Below, piece by piece: positions 1-7,013 of a stretch of 10,468 bases of DNA (position 1 is the stretch's first letter; the number at the start of each line of letters is the position of its first letter). Below the pieces are notes generated by a model. It worked only from the letters and a program-made list of their open reading frames with translations. It was not told the DNA's origin and ran no database searches. This DNA is from Pseudomonadota bacterium (GTDB taxonomy: Bacteria > Pseudomonadota > Gammaproteobacteria > Burkholderiales > Burkholderiaceae_D), in contig JAEZVM010000120.1 of the NCBI GenBank assembly GCA_023420795.1, positions 1 to 10,468 on the forward strand, read 5' to 3'. The position numbers and the translations under genes are program-made.

Positions 1-56
1 GCCTTGCGATCGAGTTCTTCGGTAACGGCCAGGTCTTTGATGATCAGTGTTTGCAT
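1..56 (-). CDS. Small leader-type peptide, N-terminal fragment only
   Basis: Only the first 18 codons are inside the window; the gene continues past base 1. Read on the minus strand it begins MQTLIIKDLAVTEELDRK. The start is well supported: an AGGAG ribosome binding site (64-68) sits 7 nt before the ATG at 54-56, and a sigma-54-like promoter lies further upstream. The opening (a short hydrophobic-basic start, then an acidic 'TEELD' segment) resembles N-termini that I recall from small Burkholderiales proteins carrying a double-glycine (bacteriocin-type) leader. In those, a GG cleavage site follows a few residues later. The GG site itself is outside the window, so processing and export cannot be shown. 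It could equally be the start of an ordinary small protein. It is divergent from the kinase gene, and the outer-membrane channel gene further right is a conceivable export partner (inference). Confidence 0.6.
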   Translation of the reverse strand, partial: MQTLIIKDLAVTEELDRK

Positions 57-117
57 TGCGATTCTCCTAAAAGTGGTTTGGGTTGGTAGTGAGCATTTCA
101 TTGCGCTCGACAGAGGT

Positions 118-136
118 ATTGCAGGCACCGTGCCAG
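118..136 (-). promoter_or_regulatory. Candidate sigma-54 (-24/-12) promoter
   Basis: On the minus strand the sequence reads cTGGCACGGTGCCTGCAAT. This matches the RpoN consensus TGGCAC-N5-TTGC with one mismatch (CTGC for TTGC) and keeps the diagnostic GG-N10-GC spacing (GG at 133-134, GC at 121-122). It points at the leader-type peptide; a start site about 12 nt downstream (near 110) would leave a leader of roughly 55 nt before the ATG. The core also contains the palindrome GGCAC-C-GTGCC (124-134), so an operator for a dimeric regulator is an alternative. Sigma-54 promoters need an AAA+ activator bound upstream, and the inverted repeat at 273-299 lies at a plausible enhancer distance. Confidence 0.5.
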
Positions 137-272
137 CATGAGGGAGATGGCGGTGGAGCGGTCGCAAGTCATTGAAAAATATGAGAAAAATTATTTTCTG
201 CGAGAGCGGTGCATCGCTCGCTCAGACATTTCATCGTCAGTGAATGACGGGCCATGCCCAACATGTCGGCGC

Positions 273-299
273 GCGCTGTTCGGTCAGACGCAACAGCGC
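273..299. repeat. 8-bp inverted repeat GCGCTGTT-N11-AACAGCGC
   Basis: Perfect arms at 273-280 and 292-299 are separated by 11 bp. They are flanked by a wider inverted pair, CATGCCC (253-259) and GGGCATG (305-311). The dyad centre is about 175 bp upstream of the inferred start site of the sigma-54-like promoter and about 205 bp upstream of the kinase start. This fits an enhancer/operator for a dimeric activator. It could also form an RNA hairpin if transcribed. No T-tract follows, so it is not a typical terminator. Confidence 0.4.
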
Positions 300-491
300 A
301 CGACGGGCATGCGCATGAAGACGAGCGCGCCCAGAATACTGCTGCGCCGCCGTATTGAGCGGCGATAAGTGGACGGCAGACAAGTTGAATTTACGGATGC
401 CCGTTTTGTCTGATTCGAGGCGTTCCGTCACGGAGCCGGTCCTTGGGGCGGTGCGAGGCTATAGGAACCAGGCGATGACTCGGGGAACTCA

Positions 492-2549
492 ATGTCAAAA
501 CGTACGGCTAGTCTTGCGCACGCGATCCATTCCTTTCAGAGCGGCAGCCTGTCGCACAACGACTTCTTCGCGCAGGTGGACCGCGCATTGGCGAACAACA
601 AGGCCAACTCCGCCCGCCTGCTGGAGATCCTGGGCGACGAACAGACGCGCGTGCAGCTGCCGCCGGATGTCTATGCGGAGCTGCACCGCCGGGTCGAGCA
701 TCTGACCGATCAGAAACAGCCTGCGGACGATGACGCAACCCGCGTGCAGACCAAGCGCGGCAGGAACCGCAGCGAGCGCTCGACCACACACTCGATGCCG
801 CCAAGATTCGACGATGAGCCTGCAGACGGCGAGCCGGAGCGCATGAAGGGCATCGGCGACACGCTCAACGGCCGCTTCGTGCTGGAGGAATGCATCGGCT
901 TCGGCGGCATGGGTACGGTTTATCGGGCGCTCGACCTGCGCAAGCTGGAAGCGTCGGACCGCAATCCCTATATCGCGATCAAGGTCCTGAACGTCCAGTT
1001 CCGTGGCCATCCGAAATCGCTGATCGCGCTGCAGCGCGAAGCGAAGAAGGCGCAGCGGCTGGCGCATCCGAACATCGTGACGGTGTACGACTTCGACCGC
1101 GACGGCTCGACGGTGTATCTCACCATGGAGTATTTGTCGGGCCAGCCGCTGAGCCGCACGCTGCGCATGCCAGATTTTAGGGGTATGCCTTATGCGGAAG
1201 CGATGCGCATCGTCAACGGCATGGGCAAGGCGCTCGCGTATGCCCACGAGCGCGGCTTCGTCCATTGCGACTTCAAGCCGGCCAACGTGATCCTGAATGA
1301 TGGCGGCGAGGTGAAGGTCATCGATTTCGGCATCGCACGCGTCTTCCAGAAACCGGAGGAAGAGGTGGAGGCGACCGTGTTCGATCCAGGCAGCCTCGGC
1401 GGCATGACGCCGGCCTATGCCAGCCCGGAAATCCTCGAACACCGTGAGCCGGACCCGCGCGACGACATCTATGCGCTTGGCTGCATCACGTATGAGCTGC
1501 TGACCGGACGGCATCCGTTCGACCGCCTGCCGGCAACACAGGCGCGCGGCGCTGGGCTGAAACCGCAACGGCCGAAAAGCCTCGGCCACAGGCAATGGCG
1601 TGCGTTGCGGACCGCGCTGTCATTTGAACGAGCCAGTAGAACGCCGACGGTCGCTCGTTTCCTGGAAGAGATGAGCGGCGAGCACCGGCTGACCGTATAT
1701 GCGGGACTGGTGATGTCGGGTGCGATCTTCGCCATTCTCCTGCTGACGGTGTTCAACTATTACCAGGGGCGGCATAGCGAGCCGGCCGAGCAGCAGGCCA
1801 GCGAACAGGCGGCGGACACGCCAGCCGTTCCGCCGGCGGCGCAGGCTGTACCGCCTCCGGCGCCCGTACCCGCCCCGTCGCTTGCATCCCTTGCACCGGT
1901 TCTTGCCGATGTGCCATGCTCGGTGCTCGTACCGACGATCAGCGACCGCACCGTGCAGGTACAGGGCTATCTGCCGAAGAGCTTCGGCGCTGCCCGTCTG
2001 AAGGAAACGCTGGGCGCGGTGCCCGGTGTGCAGGCCGTGAACCTGGAGGTGCGCGAGGTAGGCGATGAAAAGTGCGGCGTAATCGAACTGTTCGGGCCTT
2101 ACTGGCTGGCGAACCGGGAAGCAGGCGGCGCTGCATCCATACAAACGAAGCAGCGCAATGCGGAACTGGTGGAAGGCGACTCGCTGATTCTCGACCTGAC
2201 GACGCCCGGCTACGATTCCTATGTCAATGTCGATTACTACTCATTCGATGGTGGTGTCGTCCATCTGGTGCCAAGTCCGCGCCTGCAGGCGAACCAGGCG
2301 CCGGCTAACTATACGGCGACGATAGGCGGGCTGGGCAACTGGGTAGTGGCGGCGCCGTTCGGAACCGACCTGATCGTGCTGCTCGTCACGCCCGCGCCGC
2401 TGTTCGACGGACTGCGCCCGGAAGCAGAATCGGCCGACGCCTATCTGCGCGCGGTGGAAAAGCGGCTCGCGCAGATCGCGGCCAAACACGGCAAGGAAAA
2501 GATCGCGGTCGATTTTGTCCAGATCACGACGCGGGCGCGCAAGCCGTAA
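492..2549 (+). CDS. Transmembrane Ser/Thr protein kinase with periplasmic DUF4384-like domain (PpkA-like)
   Basis: This is a 685-residue Hanks-type kinase that should phosphorylate Ser/Thr on itself and on partners in the cytoplasm. Residues 1-75 form a short helical N-terminal region, followed by a charged linker to about 120. The catalytic domain spans about 125-395: glycine loop G136/G138/G141, ATP-binding K164, helix-C glutamate E183, catalytic loop H258-C259-D260 with K262 and N265, DFG at 278-280, SPE at 311-313 and D325. All catalytic residues are present. The HRD arginine is Cys, so this is a non-RD kinase, as I recall for PpkA-type enzymes. One membrane segment (about 402-424) and a Pro/Ala-rich linker (440-466) lead to a predicted periplasmic part. 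That part has two cysteines (476, 528) that could pair, and a DUF4384-like domain (about 555-660). The start is preceded by a weak GGGGA (482-486). The architecture resembles type VI secretion kinases, and the FHA proteins nearby are natural readers of its phosphothreonines (inference). Confidence 0.9.
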   Translation: MSKRTASLAHAIHSFQSGSLSHNDFFAQVDRALANNKANSARLLEILGDEQTRVQLPPDVYAELHRRVEHLTDQKQPADDDATRVQTKRGRNRSERSTTHSMPPRFDDEPADGEPERMKGIGDTLNGRFVLEECIGFGGMGTVYRALDLRKLEASDRNPYIAIKVLNVQFRGHPKSLIALQREAKKAQRLAHPNIVTVYDFDRDGSTVYLTMEYLSGQPLSRTLRMPDFRGMPYAEAMRIVNGMGKALAYAHERGFVHCDFKPANVILNDGGEVKVIDFGIARVFQKPEEEVEATVFDPGSLGGMTPAYASPEILEHREPDPRDDIYALGCITYELLTGRHPFDRLPATQARGAGLKPQRPKSLGHRQWRALRTALSFERASRTPTVARFLEEMSGEHRLTVYAGLVMSGAIFAILLLTVFNYYQGRHSEPAEQQASEQAADTPAVPPAAQAVPPPAPVPAPSLASLAPVLADVPCSVLVPTISDRTVQVQGYLPKSFGAARLKETLGAVPGVQAVNLEVREVGDEKCGVIELFGPYWLANREAGGAASIQTKQRNAELVEGDSLILDLTTPGYDSYVNVDYYSFDGGVVHLVPSPRLQANQAPANYTATIGGLGNWVVAAPFGTDLIVLLVTPAPLFDGLRPEAESADAYLRAVEKRLAQIAAKHGKEKIAVDFVQITTRARKP

Positions 2550-2561
2550 GTAGAGTGAGCC

Positions 2562-2579
2562 GGCGCAATGTTGAAGCGC

Positions 2580-2580
<1 letters not shown>
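2562..2580. terminator. Possible weak bidirectional hairpin between convergent genes
   Basis: GGCGC (2562-2566) and GCGCC (2576-2580) form a 5-bp GC stem with a 9-nt loop, in the 30-bp gap between the stops of two convergent genes. No clear T-run follows on either strand, so intrinsic termination is only a possibility. Confidence 0.25.
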
Positions 2581-3851
<1,271 letters not shown>

Positions 3852-4049
3852 TTGATTCCAGAAATTTCTGTCGATTCCGCGTCGGTACAGCGGGGCTTTT
3901 CAATATCTTCAATAACCCATAGTAGAAGCAGTTTGCGTAAAAACAAACGAGCCTTTAAACCTTCACTGAAAATGAAATCGGGCTTTTTCGCCGTCGTTCG
4001 CAAGCACGATAAGAATGATGACGGAAGCGATACTTCTCCAGGAGGCTGC
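3852..4049. promoter_or_regulatory. Divergent promoter region with a 12-bp palindrome
   Basis: This 198-bp, relatively AT-rich gap separates the SUMF1-like gene from the DUF4399 pair and must drive both. A perfect palindrome CAGAAATTTCTG (3859-3870) lies 7 bp upstream of the SUMF1-like ATG, well placed for an operator. A direct repeat TTCAATA occurs at 3899-3905 and 3908-3914. The best sigma-70-like candidate for the DUF4399 operon is TTGCGT (3933-3938) with TAAACC (3956-3961) at 17-bp spacing, which is weak. A strong ribosome binding site, CCAGGAGG (4038-4045), precedes the first DUF4399 gene. Confidence 0.4.
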
Positions 4050-4469
4050 ATGCAGAAGGCAATAATCGTGGCAATCCTGGCCATCGTTGCCGCCATGCCG
4101 ACGCAGGCCGCCGGCACGCCATCGCCGGAGAACGCGGAGGTTTATATCATCTGGCCCCGCAATGGCGCGGTTATCCACGGCGGCAAGTTCTGGCTGCGCA
4201 TGGGACTGCGCAACATGGGCGTCGCACCGAAGGGCGTCGATCAGCCGAATGTGGGTCACCATCATGTTGTGATCGATGCCGATCTGCCACCGGCCGGCGA
4301 ACAGATTCCGTCGGACCGGAACCACCTGCATTTCGGCGCGGGCGAGACCGAAGCGCGGATCGAACTGCCGCCCGGCAAGCACACGCTGCAACTGCTGCTG
4401 GGCGACCATAATCATGTGCCTCACGATCCGCCGGTGTATTCGAAAAAGATTTCGATCACTGTGCGCTGA
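4050..4469 (+). CDS. Secreted DUF4399 family protein, copy 1
   Basis: This is a 139-residue protein of unknown function. The start at 4050 is chosen because GGAGG (4041-4045) precedes it and the product then begins with a clean signal peptide (about 1-21, cleavage near QAA or TQA). An in-frame extension back to 3834 would overlap the divergent gene's start and bury the signal. The mature part matches DUF4399: a 'VYIIWPRNG' beta strand near 31-39, MGVAP (56-60), GHHH (69-72), HLHFGAGET (92-100), ELPPGKHTLQL (105-115) and a C-terminal NHVPHDPP stretch (121-128). The clustered histidines suggest a metal-binding periplasmic beta-sandwich, but that is inference. Some databases label relatives 'RodA', which I consider a misannotation. 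It is the first gene of a two-gene unit with its paralogue 28 bp downstream. Confidence 0.88.
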   Translation: MQKAIIVAILAIVAAMPTQAAGTPSPENAEVYIIWPRNGAVIHGGKFWLRMGLRNMGVAPKGVDQPNVGHHHVVIDADLPPAGEQIPSDRNHLHFGAGETEARIELPPGKHTLQLLLGDHNHVPHDPPVYSKKISITVR

Positions 4470-4497
4470 GAATGCAGTGATGTAACGAGGAGCTGTG

Positions 4498-4935
4498 ATG
4501 ATGAACAAGGCATTCGCCGCCGCTGCCAACCTCGCCATCTGCGCCTTGCTTACTTGTGGTGCGGCCTTTGCCGGGCCCACGCCCGCACCGCCCAATGCGT
4601 CGCTCTACATCGGCTGGCCGAACAACGGTGAAGTGATCGCCGCCGGCAAGCCGTTTCGCGTCTGGTTCGGCCTGCGCGACATGGGCGTTGCGCCGAAGGA
4701 TGTAAAGTTCCCGAACACCGGCCATCATCACCTCCTGATCGATACCGATCTGCCGCCGGCGGACCAGGAAATCCCATCGGACAGGAAGCATCTGCATTTC
4801 GGCGCGGGTGAGACCGAAACCATGATCGAACTGCCGCCTGGCAGGCATACGCTGCAATTGCTGATGGGCGACGACAAGCACATTCCCCACAATCCGCCGA
4901 TCTACTCGAGGAAAATCACGATCACCGTCAAATAA
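4498..4935 (+). CDS. Secreted DUF4399 family protein, copy 2
   Basis: This 145-residue paralogue follows the first copy after 28 bp. GAGGAG (4487-4492) lies 5 nt before the chosen ATG at 4498. A second ATG at 4501 and a GTG at 4495 are also possible and change the protein by a single residue. A signal peptide covers about 1-26 (hydrophobic Ala/Leu/Cys run, likely cleavage after AFA or FAG). The DUF4399 core keeps the same conserved points: MGVAP (62-66), GHHH (75-78), HLHFGAGET (98-106), ELPPGRHTLQL (111-121) and H128/H131. By my hand alignment about 77 of about 111 mature positions are identical to copy 1, with one single-residue gap. Function is unknown; a metal-binding or ligand-binding periplasmic role is inference from the shared histidines. 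Confidence 0.88.
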   Translation: MMNKAFAAAANLAICALLTCGAAFAGPTPAPPNASLYIGWPNNGEVIAAGKPFRVWFGLRDMGVAPKDVKFPNTGHHHLLIDTDLPPADQEIPSDRKHLHFGAGETETMIELPPGRHTLQLLMGDDKHIPHNPPIYSRKITITVK

Positions 4936-4941
4936 GGGCTT

Positions 4942-4957
4942 CGCGCGGATCCGCGCG
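4942..4957. terminator. 16-bp perfect GC palindrome after the DUF4399 genes
   Basis: CGCGCGGATCCGCGCG is a perfect palindrome starting 6 bp after the second DUF4399 stop codon. As RNA it would fold into a 6-bp GC stem with a GATC loop. There is no following T-tract, so it may be an attenuating or mRNA-stabilising hairpin rather than a classic intrinsic terminator. Confidence 0.35.
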
Positions 4958-5037
4958 CGGCGTCTGGCCGGAACCGGGATTTTCCGCCACTGTCACATTC
5001 TCAAGGTGTATCGAAGATCGGGATGAAGGGCAGTGAG

Positions 5038-6975
5038 ATGGAAAAGACAGCAAGGTTTTCCGAGTCGGTCGATGCCGTCACGGCCTACCTCGAAGTGACC
5101 GGAGCGGGCACGTCCAAGCCGACCGTCTTCCCGATCCATGACGAGGTTGTTATCGGCCGCGATCCGCAGGACTCGCTGGAATCCGACAAGTTTCTCTGCA
5201 TTCCCGAGCACACGATAAGCAGGCGGCATGCACGCATCCGGCGGCGCGACGACACCTATTACGTCGAGGATCTGCATTCGTTCAACGGTACCTTTGTGCT
5301 TGGCAACAGGCTGATGCCAGGCGAATGGCATCCGCTGCGGGACGGCGACGAGATTTTCATCTCTTCCGCGCAGGTCGTGTTCCATTCGCTGGTGATGCCG
5401 GCGCGCGACAACATGCCGACGATTATTGCGAAGGCGGTCGATGCAGCGGACCTGACGCGCATGCTGGATGTCGCGCCGGAGGCGAACCAGGGCGACATCC
5501 AGCGCACCGTGCAGAAGCTGCATGCGATGGCGCAGGTCAGCATCGCGCTCGGTGTCGTGACCGATCGCGCGACCCTGATCGAAAAGATCATGAACTTCAT
5601 CTTCGACCTGTTTCCGCTGGCCGAACGCGCCTTCGTCTTCCTCAGGAAGGATGAAAACGAGGCGCCGGTGCCGGTTGCCGCACGCCGCCGTGACGGCACG
5701 GTGGAAGACCCGGAGCAGGCGAGGATATCGCGCACCATCGTCAACGAAGTGTTGAACCGGAAGCAGTCGATTCTTTCGGTCGATACCCTGTCGGACCGGC
5801 ATTTCGGCGTGCAGGAATCGATCCTCGCGCAAGCCATACGCAGCGTGATGTGCGTGCCGCTTCTGCTGGAAGGCGAATGCCTCGGCCTGATCCAGGTCGA
5901 TACCTCGTCGGACCCGTATGCGTTCAAGGAGCAGGATCTGGAAATGCTCACCGGCGTCTGCGCGGAAGCGGCGGTCGCACTGAAGAATTTCCAGCTGTAT
6001 GCCGACATCGAGCGGTTGCTGGATGGTTTCGTGCGTGCCTCGGTGCAGGCGATCGAGGAACGCGATCCGGCCACCGCAGGCCACTCGTTCCGCGTTGCGA
6101 ACTATGCGGAACAGCTGGCGAAGGCGGTGGACCGCGCCGACGGGCCGGAGTTGCGGCAAATACTATTTACCCACGACCAGTTGCGCGAGATCCGCTATGC
6201 GGCGCTGCTGCACGACTTCGGCAAGGTCGGGGTGCGCGAGCATGTGCTGCGCAAGGAAAAAAAGCTGCACCATGCCGACATGCGCCTGCTGGAACAGCGC
6301 TTCAAGTACGCGCAGGCCTGCATGGAGCGGCAGGCATACCGGCAACTGGCGGAACTGCATTGCCAGCATGAATTCAGTATCGCGGCCTTCCGGGAAGAGA
6401 AGCGCAAGATCGATGACAAGCTGTGCGAAGAATTCGAGCGCCTGAATAAATTTCTCCTCGCCATCCGGCAGGCGAACGAGCCGGCGATTTCGTATACCGA
6501 GGGCACGGGCGAGCTGGGCGACATTCTGGATTATGCCTATCGCGAAACGGACGGTGCCGAACTTCCCTTGCTGGAAGAGTGGGAGTTCTCCGCATTGAGC
6601 GTGCCGAAGGGTTGCCTGACGCCGGACGAACGGCGCCAGATCGAATCGCATGTGGTGGATTCCTATTCCTTCCTGATCTTGATCCCGTGGACACGCGACT
6701 TGTCCGGCGTGCCGTCAATCGCGCACGGCCATCATGAAAAGCTGGACGGGTCAGGTTACCCGATGGGCCTGCATGGCAGCCAGATCAGCGTCCAGACGCG
6801 CATCCTGACGATCTGCGACATCTTCGATGCGCTCACCGCCGGCGATCGTCCGTACAAGAAGGCCTTGTCGCTGGAGCAGGCGCTGGACCTGATTGGTGCG
6901 GAATGCAAGGCGGGGCACCTCGATCCGCGGCTGTTCAATGTGTTTGTCGAGTCCCGCGCCTGGTCAACGGCATGA
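5038..6975 (+). CDS. FHA-GAF-HD-GYP protein, predicted cyclic-di-GMP phosphodiesterase
   Basis: This is a 645-residue cytoplasmic signalling protein. The start at 5038 is preferred because AAGGG (5026-5030) sits 7 nt upstream; an in-frame ATG at 5023 would add five residues. An FHA domain at about 15-120 carries G40-R41, S61-R62-R63-H64 and N83-G84 (SRRHA and FNGT motifs), the phosphothreonine-binding set. A GAF domain covers about 165-320. The HD-GYP domain has H349, H392-D393 (LLHDFGKVG), H538, H565-H566, the GSGYP motif (571-575) and D594, so the metal ligands and the GYP signature appear intact. It should hydrolyse c-di-GMP to linear or mononucleotide products. An unusual insert of about 115 residues (roughly 410-525), partly charged and helical, splits the HD-GYP domain. 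The channel gene follows immediately, within one operon. FHA binding to a phosphorylated partner, possibly the upstream kinase, could localise or switch it (inference). Confidence 0.9.
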   Translation: MEKTARFSESVDAVTAYLEVTGAGTSKPTVFPIHDEVVIGRDPQDSLESDKFLCIPEHTISRRHARIRRRDDTYYVEDLHSFNGTFVLGNRLMPGEWHPLRDGDEIFISSAQVVFHSLVMPARDNMPTIIAKAVDAADLTRMLDVAPEANQGDIQRTVQKLHAMAQVSIALGVVTDRATLIEKIMNFIFDLFPLAERAFVFLRKDENEAPVPVAARRRDGTVEDPEQARISRTIVNEVLNRKQSILSVDTLSDRHFGVQESILAQAIRSVMCVPLLLEGECLGLIQVDTSSDPYAFKEQDLEMLTGVCAEAAVALKNFQLYADIERLLDGFVRASVQAIEERDPATAGHSFRVANYAEQLAKAVDRADGPELRQILFTHDQLREIRYAALLHDFGKVGVREHVLRKEKKLHHADMRLLEQRFKYAQACMERQAYRQLAELHCQHEFSIAAFREEKRKIDDKLCEEFERLNKFLLAIRQANEPAISYTEGTGELGDILDYAYRETDGAELPLLEEWEFSALSVPKGCLTPDERRQIESHVVDSYSFLILIPWTRDLSGVPSIAHGHHEKLDGSGYPMGLHGSQISVQTRILTICDIFDALTAGDRPYKKALSLEQALDLIGAECKAGHLDPRLFNVFVESRAWSTA

Positions 6976-7013
6976 GCCGCGGGCATGGCCGAATACATCA
7001 TTACGGTGGCGAA

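Larger units (their letters stand above)
57..491. other. 435-bp divergent intergenic region
   Basis: No convincing gene is visible here. The region separates the minus-strand leader-type peptide from the plus-strand kinase, so it should hold promoters for both. It contains a sigma-54-like promoter facing left (118-136), an AT-rich stretch around 170-197, a short inverted repeat GAGCG/CGCTC (204-208/215-219), an 8-bp inverted repeat (273-280/292-299) and a 10-bp palindrome CATGCGCATG (308-317). A possible -10-like TATAGG lies at 461-466 ahead of the kinase, but I see no good -35 at the proper distance. The open frame at 138-368 has no ribosome binding site, unlike the real genes here, and its product is not recognisable. 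Confidence 0.6.

Noticed and set aside
138..368. Small plus-strand open frame (76 codons) in the left intergenic region
   Set aside because: It has no ribosome binding site, the composition is arginine-rich and unlike a real protein, and it overlaps the likely regulatory repeats.
495..1595. Minus-strand open frame (366 codons) opposite the kinase domain
   Set aside because: It is a shadow frame; the plus strand contains every kinase catalytic motif.
3950..3986. Rho-independent terminator ending in the CTTTTT run near 3983
   Set aside because: The only pairing (AGCC with GGCT) is 4 bp across a loop of about 27 nt, too weak, and it lies upstream of a gene rather than after one.
4993..6159. 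Long minus-strand open frame (388 codons) opposite the FHA-GAF-HD-GYP gene
   Set aside because: The product is rich in Arg/His/Gln with no recognisable domain, while the plus strand has intact FHA and GAF domains.
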